From positions 2,563,501 to 2,627,500 of the forward strand of contig NZ_CP014213.1 in NCBI RefSeq assembly GCF_003268005.1: a stretch of 64,000 nt of DNA. The letters run 5' to 3'. Positions 17,889 to 27,421 of the stretch are shown here, piece by piece. The notes beneath the pieces are model-generated. The model did not search any database. It had not been told where the DNA came from and saw only the letters and a program-made list of their open reading frames with translations. The translations under genes were made by a program, and so were the position numbers. The stretch is from Methanosphaera sp. BMS. Its GTDB lineage: Archaea; Methanobacteriota; Methanobacteria; Methanobacteriales; Methanobacteriaceae. How positions within the stretch are numbered: position 1 is the first letter of the stretch; each line of letters begins with the position of its first letter.

Positions 17889-19334
17889 TTGGAAATAAAG
17901 AAATGTCTTGTAATTGGTGCAGGTAATGCGGGAAGGCCAGTAGCAAAAATATTAAATCATGTCGGCGTTGAAGTGGTAGTCACAGATACCAAAAAAATGG
18001 AGCAATTCACTCAAAGATTCCAGGGTTATCTGGAAGATATGAAATCGATGGGAATAACGTTATCTCTGGGAATAAATGAACCTGACGTTACAGGTTTCGA
18101 TTCCATCTATTTGGCTCCGACAATTCCTCAATCAGCACCCATAAGAAAATTGGCTGAAGATAACAATTTGAAAGTGTTAAGTCATGAATATATCAGTAAG
18201 ATAATCGAAGATATGCTTGATATGGATAAGATAGGAATCACAGGGTCATTCGGTAAAACCACCACCACTACAATGATAACAAACATATTCCAACAAGCCG
18301 GATATAGGGTATATTCATGTTCATCCATGAAACAAAACCTTGTAAGTGAGGCATTGGTAAATGACATCATAAACGGTGAACATATCGGAGCAGATATTGC
18401 AATTTTAGAATTGCCCCACGGTACCCTAGGATTGCTCAGGGGACTGAAACTTAAAATAGGTATCATAACAAATGTTCTGTCGGAACACTTATCCGAATTT
18501 GGGGGATCTCTGCAAAAATATGCTGACAGAAAAGCCATGATGATGGATATGTGTGACACACTGATAGCAAACTGTCAATGTGGGGATATATTAACATATA
18601 AAAGAAAAGATACAATTTACTACAACATGCAAAGTTCCTATTCAAAAGATTTTGACACCGATAAATATCCTCCTAAGTTCACATCATACTTTAAAGATGA
18701 CATATTCCACGTTAATTATGAGGAAAATGGAACAATTATGGATGAAACATTTAAATTGGACAGCATTGCCAATTATAACTATGAAAACCTAACAGCCGCT
18801 GTAGCCGTTGGAATCACATATGGTTTATCAATCAACGATATCAAGAAGGGTATAAACATGTTTGAATCCGTTGGAGGTCGAATGGAATATCTTGGAAATT
18901 ACAACGGTGCCGATGCATATTATGATGCATCATTCGGTCCAAGTATAAGACAGGCACTTGAGGCTGTTAAGGACAAGAACATAATCGTTGTCTTCGGATT
19001 TTTGGATACCACCACCATTAGGGATAAGAAAGAAAACGGTAAGATAGTTGGGGAATATGCAAACATGGTTATAGCAACAGGTTATGCCGAATTAATGGGC
19101 GAGCTTAACATGGACAACGCACTTGAATTATTAAATGCAATAGAAAACAAGGATGTAATAAAATTGGCTGTATGTGACGTGGAAGAAGCATCGGAACTAG
19201 CAGTCAAATACGCAAAAGAGGGCGACATCATAGTGCACTTAGGTACCGGAGCATCAAATTCATACCAGGAAGTCAAGGATAAGATGCTTAAGGGATTAAC
19301 TGAAGGAAGTAAACGATATGCTAGACGAGATTAA
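17889..19334 (+). CDS. MurD-like Mur ligase (pseudomurein peptide ligase)
   Basis: 481 residues. An N-terminal Rossmann motif GAGNAGRP is followed by a P-loop that is TGSFGKTT (about 118-125) rather than TGTNGKTT. The substrate-binding region has ITNVLSEHLSEFGG. The start is TTG, 5-10 nt after AGGAG. The family forms amide bonds via acyl phosphate in stem peptide synthesis. It overlaps the next ligase gene by 17 nt, so translation is coupled. Confidence 0.82.
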   Translation: MEIKKCLVIGAGNAGRPVAKILNHVGVEVVVTDTKKMEQFTQRFQGYLEDMKSMGITLSLGINEPDVTGFDSIYLAPTIPQSAPIRKLAEDNNLKVLSHEYISKIIEDMLDMDKIGITGSFGKTTTTTMITNIFQQAGYRVYSCSSMKQNLVSEALVNDIINGEHIGADIAILELPHGTLGLLRGLKLKIGIITNVLSEHLSEFGGSLQKYADRKAMMMDMCDTLIANCQCGDILTYKRKDTIYYNMQSSYSKDFDTDKYPPKFTSYFKDDIFHVNYEENGTIMDETFKLDSIANYNYENLTAAVAVGITYGLSINDIKKGINMFESVGGRMEYLGNYNGADAYYDASFGPSIRQALEAVKDKNIIVVFGFLDTTTIRDKKENGKIVGEYANMVIATGYAELMGELNMDNALELLNAIENKDVIKLAVCDVEEASELAVKYAKEGDIIVHLGTGASNSYQEVKDKMLKGLTEGSKRYARRD

Positions 19335-20850
19335 AACCGACGCAGTATTTGGTGTCATAGGAGTATGCGGAATCAATGGAAATCTAATTGCACGCATATT
19401 ATCCGATAATGGCTACAAGGTAATTGCTAATGATACGTTAAGTAAAAAAGACTGCAAATACTCCTCTGCATTAAATGATTATCCTGACATAAAGGTTTAT
19501 CATGGAGATATTCCCGAGTCATTCTATGAACAAGTGGATTATGTCATTCTTCCAATGGCACTAATCAAGTCAAAGTCTTCATTATATAAGAAGATAACAT
19601 CACTTGATATTCCCGTATTGACCGTGTATGATATCTTTGATTATTTTGAACCAACACATCCCGTCATATGCATAACAGGAACAAACGGGAAGACAACTAC
19701 AACCACGCTTCTTAAGCATTTGGCATATCATGACGGAATCATACCCGCCGAACATAACCTGGAGGGTATGCAGGGAAATGCAGGTGACATTCCAGGATTG
19801 CAGGCAAGACTAAAATCTGATGTAACAATATTGGAGACGGGTACGGCCGGTGTTAAGGGCAGTCTGACAGAACTTGCCTCCCCATGCAGACCTGATGTGG
19901 GACTCATTACAAACATCACCCCCGATCATTTGAACGAGAGTTCAGACTTCATAGCGTATGCAAGAGTAAAGGGAGAATTAATAAACCTCCTCCAGGAAGG
20001 AACACTGGTGGTAAATAGTGATGATCCATTGGTGATGGCATTAATAGATGAAATGGCCTATGATGGAAATCTCATAACTTTTGGAATTGAATATGAATCT
20101 ACACAAAAATCCAAAAAGGAATGTTTATGTGGAAACTTCACCGAAATTGATGAATATATATCAGGAGTGGGTATATATGAATGCGGTTGTGGAAATAAGT
20201 ATAAAAAACCGGATTATCGGGCATGCAATATCAACGATTCCCATGACAGGTTCACACTCAAAACACCATTTGAAGAGGTTGAATTAAAACTTGCCATAAC
20301 GGGATTGCATAACATATACAACGCTACCGGTGCAATTATAATAGCACATGAAATACTTGGAATATCCTACGAGTCCATCAAGGAAGCATTGCTCACATTC
20401 GGTGGTGTAAGCGGAAGAATGGAAAAAATAGCACACCTAAACAATAAGGACATAATGGTGGATTATGCACATAACCCGGCAGGCATTACCACAGTACTTA
20501 AGGAGCTTAAGAATCATTATGGAAGGGTAGTTAACGTTATCACAACCTCTTCGGAGTCAGGAATCGAAGGTGATAAGCAGATTATGCAGAGGGCACTCGA
20601 ATATGCGGATGTTGTCATTCCCGCCTCGTACAATTCATTTGTATGTGCCAAAGAATTGGCAAGGGATGATGAATATGCAAACAAAATAATATTGCCTGAA
20701 TATATGCCTGAATCAACAAAAGTGGGAACATTGGGTGCTACGCTGGAGCAGGTTTTGATAGGATTTAACGAATCATTGGATATTGATGCCGATTTAATAG
20801 TTTGTACTGGTGAGGCGGCATTTAAATATAAGGATAAATTACTTAATTAA
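19318..20850 (+). CDS. Mur ligase with a cysteine-rich insertion (pseudomurein peptide ligase)
   Basis: 510 residues. P-loop ITGTNGKTTTTT lies at 119-130, NITPDHLN follows and the C-terminal domain has VDYAHNPAG. Between them, Cys269, Cys271, Cys289, Cys291 and Cys303 form a CxC...CxC...C insertion, recalling the zinc ribbon of bacterial MurT. That feature is uncommon in ordinary MurC/D/E/F. It overlaps the preceding ligase. It probably acts in the same pseudomurein peptide pathway; an amidating MurT-like role is possible, but no GatD partner is seen here. Confidence 0.8.
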   Translation: MLDEIKTDAVFGVIGVCGINGNLIARILSDNGYKVIANDTLSKKDCKYSSALNDYPDIKVYHGDIPESFYEQVDYVILPMALIKSKSSLYKKITSLDIPVLTVYDIFDYFEPTHPVICITGTNGKTTTTTLLKHLAYHDGIIPAEHNLEGMQGNAGDIPGLQARLKSDVTILETGTAGVKGSLTELASPCRPDVGLITNITPDHLNESSDFIAYARVKGELINLLQEGTLVVNSDDPLVMALIDEMAYDGNLITFGIEYESTQKSKKECLCGNFTEIDEYISGVGIYECGCGNKYKKPDYRACNINDSHDRFTLKTPFEEVELKLAITGLHNIYNATGAIIIAHEILGISYESIKEALLTFGGVSGRMEKIAHLNNKDIMVDYAHNPAGITTVLKELKNHYGRVVNVITTSSESGIEGDKQIMQRALEYADVVIPASYNSFVCAKELARDDEYANKIILPEYMPESTKVGTLGATLEQVLIGFNESLDIDADLIVCTGEAAFKYKDKLLN

Positions 20851-21001
20851 CTTTCTTTTTCTCATTTTTCTTTTAATTTTAAAAATATTAAATAGTATAA
20901 AAAAGATAATTATATACAGATTAATTTAATATAGCATTATTTAATGTATAATATACATTTAATTTATGTTAATGAAGTCATGATTTAAGAGGTGAAATCT
21001 T

Positions 21002-21490
21002 TTGTTTATAAAAGTTAGAAGGGATACTTTAATTATTTTAATTTTAGCATTCATCTTAATAGTTTCAGGACGTGCAATGGCATATGTAGCCTTTTCAGCC
21101 TCAGATAATATGGATGAGCAAGTACCTATTGCCGGAGTAATGGTCAAAGGAAATGATGTTATCTCCACAGGCGTAATAAAATCTTACGTGGAATCAGCCG
21201 GTTTTAGGGACGGTAGTTATATCAAAGGAAATACATTAATTACTTCACAAAGACAATTGCTGCTGTCGGATGCTATACAGAATGCCGAACAATTGGCTAA
21301 GCGTTCTACAATTCCGGGTACATCCATAGCTCCAATCAATGCTGTTGATGTGCAAGTAGATACGAGTACTGGAAACGTTGTTGTAACAGTTGTTGAAGAC
21401 TTTTCTGCTATTCCTCTTGATGAGTCAGTTATCAAAAATGCTACGACAACAAATCATTCGAAAGTTGAGGTAAATAATACAACAGGATAG
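21002..21490 (+). CDS. Membrane-anchored extracytoplasmic protein, POTRA-like
   Basis: 162 residues; TTG start 6 nt after GAGGTG. One transmembrane segment (about 10-30) is followed by an external domain of the pattern VMVKGNDVISTGVIKSYV...VDVQVDTSTGNVVVTVVED. This strand-helix-helix-strand rhythm resembles POTRA domains such as in FtsQ, but I cannot prove it. The C-terminus is Asn/Thr-rich. It sits between the Mur ligases and a secreted protein, suggesting a role in wall assembly or surface display. I do not recognise a named family. Confidence 0.6.
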   Translation: MFIKVRRDTLIILILAFILIVSGRAMAYVAFSASDNMDEQVPIAGVMVKGNDVISTGVIKSYVESAGFRDGSYIKGNTLITSQRQLLLSDAIQNAEQLAKRSTIPGTSIAPINAVDVQVDTSTGNVVVTVVEDFSAIPLDESVIKNATTTNHSKVEVNNTTG

Positions 21491-21498
21491 GTGATACT

Positions 21499-22761
21499 AT
21501 GAATAGGTCAAAATTATCTAAATGTGCATTATTTATGGTTATTTTGCTGATGTTTTCTTCAGTGGCATCAGCAACAATGAACGTTGCTGTAATTACTGAT
21601 CCTACGGGTAAAGATCCTAATGGATGTGCAGCCGGAAGTCAATCATTTGCTATAAACATGTTCCAGTCAACATTCATATTTTCACAGGAACATAAAATGG
21701 CACTGCTATCCGGGGGGGAAGGTACCTCTAATGTAAGGGTTGTAGCGGTTATCAACGCTTTAACTTTGATACAGTCAAACAAAACTCCCGCCGAGGTTGT
21801 AAGTGTTGCACAGAATTATGAGGGTATCCGTCTGATGGCGGTAAATCCGACACAGGGTATTGCAGTAGGTGGAGACTTTAAGGTATACATGGTTACAGTG
21901 GACAATAACAATACCATCAGGGTTCAAGCCGCCAGTGGTGGAGTAGCAACTATTCCTGCAGGAACCCGAGGAGCAATGATACACTTGCGTAACTCCGAAG
22001 GTAACCCTAAATCCGGTACGGCAGATACCGTAAGGTTACAGACAGCCATCAATATGGGTAAAATGATTAGGGATGGATATCCAGCAACCACAATTGTTTC
22101 GGAAGCCTTTGGTGAAGTGGCCAGGGATTCTGGTGAAGACCATGGTGGAGGTGCAGTTAACCTAATTTCCGGTGTTACCACTGGGGATATGTTCACTCCT
22201 CAGAAACTGAATGATATTGGTTATCCAATGGAAAAACCATACAGTAAGGTAAGTAGTTCCGGTTGGAGTGTAGGTTATCCTGAAGCAGAAAACTATCAGG
22301 TATCACCGGTAGATGGAAGCCCATTAACCGACGTATATGCATATGAGGCATTAAAAAATGCAATAACAGTATCTAACGATAATCCGTCAGTATCTGTATA
22401 TGGATCTGATAAGAAAGGTTTGTCCGAAGCAACATCCTCTGTAGTGGTATCATCCGTGCAGAGAAATGGTTATGATCCCGTGAAAATAGCTAAGGACATC
22501 AACAGTGCTATAGATGGTAGTATTATTGTTGGTGTAGAGCATGTGGATGCTTCAGACTTAAATGTTAAAGAGAATATTAAGGCTGTCGGTGTATATTATA
22601 CTGCAGCACCAAATGGTAGAACATCACCTTCATGGTCCTTGCCTATAGACGCACAGGTATTTGATGTTCTTGCAAATATCCAAAGCCTAATTGGTATTCT
22701 ATTGATACTATTGGCTTTATTTAGAACTTCATTAACTAAGTCATTCTTCAGAAGAAGATGA
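21499..22761 (+). CDS. Secreted, C-terminally membrane-anchored protein of unknown function
   Basis: 420 residues. A signal peptide (about 1-26, ending SSVASA) and a C-terminal transmembrane helix (about 390-413) followed by the basic tail FFRRR place the main body outside the cell. The body has alternating beta and small residues and a GEDHGGGAVNLISG segment. It starts 8 nt after the POTRA-like gene, so the two are co-expressed. The location behind the pseudomurein ligases hints at a wall-associated job, not shown by sequence. Confidence 0.6.
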   Translation: MNRSKLSKCALFMVILLMFSSVASATMNVAVITDPTGKDPNGCAAGSQSFAINMFQSTFIFSQEHKMALLSGGEGTSNVRVVAVINALTLIQSNKTPAEVVSVAQNYEGIRLMAVNPTQGIAVGGDFKVYMVTVDNNNTIRVQAASGGVATIPAGTRGAMIHLRNSEGNPKSGTADTVRLQTAINMGKMIRDGYPATTIVSEAFGEVARDSGEDHGGGAVNLISGVTTGDMFTPQKLNDIGYPMEKPYSKVSSSGWSVGYPEAENYQVSPVDGSPLTDVYAYEALKNAITVSNDNPSVSVYGSDKKGLSEATSSVVVSSVQRNGYDPVKIAKDINSAIDGSIIVGVEHVDASDLNVKENIKAVGVYYTAAPNGRTSPSWSLPIDAQVFDVLANIQSLIGILLILLALFRTSLTKSFFRRR

Positions 22762-22795
22762 TTTACTTTTTTTATTTTTTTTAGGTAGTGATTTT

Positions 22796-23146
22796 TTGTC
22801 ATTAATATTAATAAGAGCAATAAATAAGAAAAAAGCATTAAATGCATTGGCCGATATTGAACGTCATGCAAAGTTATCCATAGATGGAAAGCCCAGAGTA
22901 ATTGATGTTGAAGATGTTGAAGATATCACAAGAAGAATACTTAAGCAAAAACCGAAATCAGATATTAAATTGGCGATTCTTGTCAGGACATCGGAATCAA
23001 CAACGAAAAGTATTATGAGCATTAAAAAAATTCATCCACCCGCTCATCTAATAGTTATCAGTGAAGAATATCCTGAATATGAAGGATTAAATAAGAAATT
23101 CTCAACATTGAAGGTATTCCAAGGTTATTATTCAATGAAAAAATAG
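22796..23146 (+). CDS. Conserved-looking small cytosolic protein of unknown function
   Basis: 116 residues, TTG start. There is no signal peptide or membrane span. The N-terminal part (KKKALNALADIERHAKLSIDG) is helical and the second half alternates strand and helix. It follows the secreted protein by about 35 nt and is probably the last gene of that unit. I do not recognise a domain. Confidence 0.55.
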   Translation: MSLILIRAINKKKALNALADIERHAKLSIDGKPRVIDVEDVEDITRRILKQKPKSDIKLAILVRTSESTTKSIMSIKKIHPPAHLIVISEEYPEYEGLNKKFSTLKVFQGYYSMKK

Positions 23147-23147
23147 A

Positions 23148-23185
23148 TTCCTTCTCTTTTTATATATTTTTTTCAATTTTTATTT
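23148..23185 (+). terminator. Poly-T terminator downstream of the 22796 gene
   Basis: Runs of T (CTTTTT, ATTTTTTTC, ATTTTTA) directly follow the stop codon. The next gene, MBF1, converges from the other side. Confidence 0.4.
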
Positions 23186-23255
23186 GTCAGATATTGTTTT
23201 TTGCGGAGGTTAATTAACTGAAAGTCGTAAAATATTCAAAAAAAAGTAATGGAGA

Positions 23256-23768
23256 TTATTTTCTCTTTATACGGGCAATATCTCCAATGGTAGCTTCTTT
23301 ATAACGTCCAACATCCTTAAATTCTTGAACATCGGATTCTACCTTTTCAACAATCTTAATATTTAATAATTTTTCAAGTTTTCTTGCAATTTTAATTTCC
23401 GGAATCATCTTACCAGATTCAATGTGTGAAATCACTGATTCTCTTTCATATATCTTTTCACCGAGTTTTTTCTGGGTGAGGTTCTTTTCTTCTCTGGCTT
23501 TCCTGATTATTGATCCATAATCTTCCACAATCTCATATTCCACATCTGGTTTTCGTGTATATGATTTGTTGGCTGGTCTCTGATTATATGAATTGTTTCT
23601 CATATTGTTTTTGTTGCCTTTTTTGATATTCTTATTTACTTTAGGTTGTGGCTTTCTTTGAACTTTACCATATCTTGAACATTCTTTGCAAGTAATCATT
23701 AAAGAATTATCAATTTTTGTTTTGTACGGTTCACCTTTAATTTCAGTTCCACATATTTCACAGTTCAT
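23256..23768 (-). CDS. Multiprotein bridging factor 1 (MBF1) family transcription factor
   Basis: 170 residues. An N-terminal zinc ribbon (Cys3, Cys6, Cys27, Cys30) is followed by a basic Asn/Lys/Arg linker and a Cro-type helix-turn-helix (about 96-135; LTQKKLGEKI...VISHIESGK). This is the standard archaeal MBF1 layout. Such proteins bind ribosomes and/or the transcription machinery. It is divergent from the PAN gene, across a 260-bp AT-rich promoter region. Confidence 0.88.
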   Translation of the reverse strand: MNCEICGTEIKGEPYKTKIDNSLMITCKECSRYGKVQRKPQPKVNKNIKKGNKNNMRNNSYNQRPANKSYTRKPDVEYEIVEDYGSIIRKAREEKNLTQKKLGEKIYERESVISHIESGKMIPEIKIARKLEKLLNIKIVEKVESDVQEFKDVGRYKEATIGDIARIKRK

Positions 23769-24030
23769 CTTAATTCACTTATTATAATTCTACTACTTAA
23801 TATCTATTTTTATTTACTTATATGTTATGTTTATATATGATTTTTAAATAAAAATTTTTAATTACTTTAAGTATCTAAATACAATAATATTAATATTAAG
23901 AAGTACAATAAAATATAATGTAGTAGTTTGAAAATATAGATTTAATATAAAATTAAAGATTGTGGAAAAAATAGTTGAAAATAATTATTTAACGAAATAA
24001 ACTCCATATATGTGAAAGGAGGTTGAATAC

Positions 24031-25245
24031 ATGGACGAAGTCGGTCCAGTAAATACAACAAGCAGAGATCAGGAGATTTCTGATTTAATAGATAAACATG
24101 AAACTATCGAACGTAATTTAACATGGGAAGTAAGAAAACTTGAAAAAGACAAGGTCTTACTTGAAAATGAAAACTTACGTTTAGATAGGGAAGTCAAATC
24201 CTTAAAAACTGAAATTAACAGGTTTAGAACACCACCATTGGTATTGGCAACAGTTTCAGAGTTATTGGATGATAACAAAACCGTCGTTAAAAGCAGTACG
24301 GGACCATCATTTTTATTAAAATACTCTGATAAGGATGCTTCCAAAATGGAGATTGGTGCAAGAGTAGCTCTAAATCAACAAACATTCAGTATTGTAGAGG
24401 TAATCACGTCCGAAAAAGATCCATTAGTATCCGGTATGGAAATTGATGAAAAACCGGACATAAGCTACGATAAGATTGGTGGACTAAAAGAACAAATAAG
24501 AGAAACCATAGAAACAGTGGAATTACCACTTAAAAATCCGGAAATATTTGAAAAAGTTGGAATTACACCACCAAAAGGTGTACTTTTCTATGGACCACCA
24601 GGTACTGGAAAAACATTACTAGCAAAAGCAGTTGCACATGAAACGAATGCCACATTTATAAAAATAGTGGCTTCAGAGTTTGTGAAAAAATATATAGGAG
24701 AAGGATCCCGTTTGGTACGTGGAGTATTCGAATTGGCTAAGGAAAAAGCTCCTGCAATAATATTCATTGATGAAATTGATGCAATTGCGGCAAAAAGATT
24801 ACAAGGTTCAACAAGCGGGGACCGTGAAGTTCAAAGAACACTCATGCAGTTACTTGCAGAGATGGACGGATTTGAATCACGTGGTGATGTAGGAATAATA
24901 GCAGCTACAAACAGGCCGGATATACTTGACCCTGCACTTGTAAGGCCAGGTCGATTTGACCGTATTATCGAAGTACCTGTTCCTGATGAAGAAGGAAAAC
25001 TGGAAATACTTAAGATACATACAAGGGACATGACATTGGATGTTGATGTTAACTTGGAACAAATAGCTCATGAAGCCAAAGAAGCATCCGGTGCAGACCT
25101 AAAGGCAATATGTACCGAAGCAGGTATGTTTGCTATACGTGATGAAAAATACAGCGTTTCACGTGAACACTTTGAACAGGCAATGGACAAAGTGATGAAT
25201 AAAAATAAGAACAAAGAATCCACCGATGGAGTAATGTTCGGATAG
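24031..25245 (+). CDS. pan: Proteasome-activating nucleotidase (PAN), AAA+ ATPase
   Basis: 404 residues. An N-terminal coiled coil (about 15-65) precedes an OB domain, Walker A GPPGTGKT (188-195), Walker B IIFIDEID (about 244-251) and a second-region-of-homology Arg finger segment (RPGRFDR). It unfolds substrates and feeds them to the 20S proteasome. The C-terminus is MFG, a hydrophobic-aromatic-X ending that deviates from the canonical HbYX gate-opening motif by having Phe. ATG start after AAAGGAGGTTG. Confidence 0.95.
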   Translation: MDEVGPVNTTSRDQEISDLIDKHETIERNLTWEVRKLEKDKVLLENENLRLDREVKSLKTEINRFRTPPLVLATVSELLDDNKTVVKSSTGPSFLLKYSDKDASKMEIGARVALNQQTFSIVEVITSEKDPLVSGMEIDEKPDISYDKIGGLKEQIRETIETVELPLKNPEIFEKVGITPPKGVLFYGPPGTGKTLLAKAVAHETNATFIKIVASEFVKKYIGEGSRLVRGVFELAKEKAPAIIFIDEIDAIAAKRLQGSTSGDREVQRTLMQLLAEMDGFESRGDVGIIAATNRPDILDPALVRPGRFDRIIEVPVPDEEGKLEILKIHTRDMTLDVDVNLEQIAHEAKEASGADLKAICTEAGMFAIRDEKYSVSREHFEQAMDKVMNKNKNKESTDGVMFG

Positions 25246-25274
25246 ATTATAACCCAATCTATCCTTTAATTTTT

Positions 25275-25335
25275 TAGCCAGTGATGAACCCTATGAGCTC
25301 TGATATGATGATGAATGATGGGCGATCTGAGGCTA
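25275..25335 (+). ncRNA. C/D box guide sRNA
   Basis: TAGCC and GGCTA form a terminal stem. Inside lie box C GTGATGA (25281-25287), a 12-nt guide ACCCTATGAGCT, box D' CTGA (25300-25303), box C' ATGATGA (25308-25314), a 12-nt guide ATGATGGGCGAT and box D CTGA (25327-25330). Both guides have the canonical archaeal 12-nt length. It should assemble with L7Ae, Nop5 and fibrillarin to direct 2'-O-methylation of rRNA or tRNA. Targets were not identified. It lies just after PAN and may be processed from its 3' UTR. Confidence 0.85.
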
Positions 25336-25727
25336 ACTTTTATTAAAACTTTTTTTTTAAATTAAATTTTTCTTTTTCTTTGAAATTTTCTAAATGAACC
25401 TTTCATTAAATTCTTTCATTAATTTTAAACTAATCTTTGCTTTTAACTGGAACATAAACAGTAATATTAATCTTGAAAACCCTTATTAAATCAGCTACTA
25501 TCAAAAGATATGTGAAATGATAAGCATAAACATTACAGAATCCGTATTGTCCACAATAGTACAACCCGAATAATTGGAAGATATTTAACCTAAAGAATAA
25601 CCGCCAGTTTCAAAGAGCAAACCCTTTTTGAATAAAAAACATAGGATATTAACTCAATACTTTATTACACTTAAAATGAAACTGTTTTGATTTAAAAAAG
25701 AAGTTGGGGAGGTTAACAATCAATGGT
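25336..25727. other. Non-coding gap between the C/D sRNA and cbiJ
   Basis: About 390 bp with T-tracts near 25350 that could end the PAN/sRNA transcript. Nothing else was recognised. Confidence 0.45.
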
Positions 25728-26501
25728 TTAAATAATTTTCTCTAACTCTTCAATTGAACGTACAACGTCATGATTTTCCAATTCTTTTATTTCCGGTCGC
25801 AGTACTAAAATTGTAGGAATATCTAATTCCAAGGCGGCATTTATCTTAGTTTCAGCTCCTCCACTTTCACCACTTTCTTTTGTAATGATTGCCGATACAT
25901 TGTATTCCTTCATCAATGCCATGTTGAGTTCTTTGCTGTATGTTCCCTGCATTGCTATGATGTTTTCTGCCGGTACGCCACATTCCAAGGTTTTGGTTAT
26001 GCTGAAGTTGTTTGGAAGTACCCTTGCAATGACCTTGTTTGCATCTATTTGGTCTACCGTGGTTTTTAATCTCATTACACCAGCCAGGTGCATAATCTTA
26101 TCCTCTTTGTTTACAAGTAACTCTTTTGCCTTTGCGGCGGCATCCTCAAATGTAGCTACTTTTATAATCAAATCAGATTCGGGTAGGATTGTTGATGCTC
26201 TTTCATATCTGATGTATCTTATGCCTGCTTTTTGACAGCTGGAAATCGCGGTTTCAGTTGCGACAGATGCAAATGGGTGTGTAGCATCAATTAAAGCTTC
26301 AATATTTTTTTCACCTATAACCTTTATGAAATCTTCCTCTCTCAATGCTTTTGATATGACTTCATTTGCACCAGCGGATTTTGCTATTTCTGCTCCATAG
26401 TCAGTGACTGTTGTAGCGATAATGTAATTATTTTTATCCTCATGTAAAAATTTAATAACTTTTGTCGCATCAGATGTACCGGACATTACCATGTATCTCA
26501 T
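25728..26501 (-). CDS. cbiJ: Cobalt-precorrin-6A reductase
   Basis: 257 residues. Starts MRYMVMSGTSDA, the N-terminal nucleotide-binding motif of CobK/CbiJ, and has IDATHPFA, the family signature. It reduces cobalt-precorrin-6A with NADH or NADPH in anaerobic corrin ring synthesis. Single gene; the downstream region converges on the PAN/sRNA unit. Other corrin genes lie elsewhere in the window (cbiK, cobA, cbiC, cobS). Confidence 0.9.
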   Translation of the reverse strand: MRYMVMSGTSDATKVIKFLHEDKNNYIIATTVTDYGAEIAKSAGANEVISKALREEDFIKVIGEKNIEALIDATHPFASVATETAISSCQKAGIRYIRYERASTILPESDLIIKVATFEDAAAKAKELLVNKEDKIMHLAGVMRLKTTVDQIDANKVIARVLPNNFSITKTLECGVPAENIIAMQGTYSKELNMALMKEYNVSAIITKESGESGGAETKINAALELDIPTILVLRPEIKELENHDVVRSIEELEKII

Positions 26502-26638
26502 TTTAACACTCTCGTTTAATTTTTATTATATATAGATATATAACTTGATTTTATTTAATCTATGCTAAGATTTCGTTGATTTATTATAATTCTTTTTTTC
26601 TAAAAATATTCAAATCCATTTCATTTTTTTAGTTAACA

Positions 26639-27052
26639 TTAATAATCTGATTTGCTCATCAAATAAAATACCTCTTTTTTATAATTAATTAATTTGAATC
26701 TTGGCTTGATTTTAAAGGATAACTCTTCCGAAGAAAATGGTTTCAATATGCAATCACATTCAACCGCTTTTGCCACATTGGATATGGGTCTTTGCAGTTC
26801 TTCAGGTGGTCGTATCGAATAGATCAAGTCCGCATTTTCATATATTTCATAATTGGGCTTTGTGATGTCATCCTTAATGATGTCATCATTTGTGGGTTTT
26901 ATGTCAACGCATCTTACGGTGGCATTTTCTAATTTGTCCTTCAGTATATTGCTGGGATCGAGTATGCTGCCAACACCCACCTCTATTATTAATGATGCAT
27001 CTTCATAGTTGTTTATGATATATTCAGTAAAGTTATCCCAAACATCGCTCAT
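26639..27052 (-). CDS. UPF0146 family protein
   Basis: 137 residues resembling a truncated class I methyltransferase fold: IIEVGVG near residue 22, VRCVDIKP, and ADLIYSIRPPEELQ. These segments match the archaeal UPF0146 group, which lacks a proven function. The fold suggests SAM or nucleotide binding, but no activity is established. It stands alone. Confidence 0.75.
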   Translation of the reverse strand: MSDVWDNFTEYIINNYEDASLIIEVGVGSILDPSNILKDKLENATVRCVDIKPTNDDIIKDDITKPNYEIYENADLIYSIRPPEELQRPISNVAKAVECDCILKPFSSEELSFKIKPRFKLINYKKEVFYLMSKSDY

Positions 27053-27421
27053 TTTATCGCCTGTAACTCTTATATTGATTTAATTGAATTTTTTTTTTAA
27101 TTGTTTTTCAGTCATGATTCTTTATTTGAAGTAATTACAAATGCTGTGGTCATGTCTTGTTTATTCATATGTCTTTTTCTTTAAATAAGTTTAACTTTTG
27201 CTATGATGATATAATCGGTCACGGATAACAATAGTAACGTTTTTATTTCATCAACACTTATCATTTCAAAATAAAACTTTTTTCATTTGATTATTGTATA
27301 AATGTATTTATATATGATTTAGTCATAGATTTAAATATGCTTTTAAAATATAACATCCACTCAAATGTTTAAAATGGGTGTAATATTTGAAAAAACTTAC
27401 AATTAATGGGAGTGGTAATGG
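27053..27421. other. Intergenic region before the small secreted protein gene
   Basis: About 370 bp, AT-rich. The only recognisable signal is the TATA-like element at 27307-27315, listed separately. Confidence 0.4.
27307..27315 (+). promoter_or_regulatory. TATA box upstream of the small secreted protein gene
   Basis: TTTATATAT is an archaeal TATA-like element about 107 nt before the ATG at 27422, predicting a leader of about 80 nt. Confidence 0.4.

Noticed and set aside
25275-25335. Guide ACCCTATGAGCT as an antisense to 23S rRNA
   Set aside because: Its sequence resembles the sense strand of a known rRNA segment rather than its complement, so I did not assign a target.
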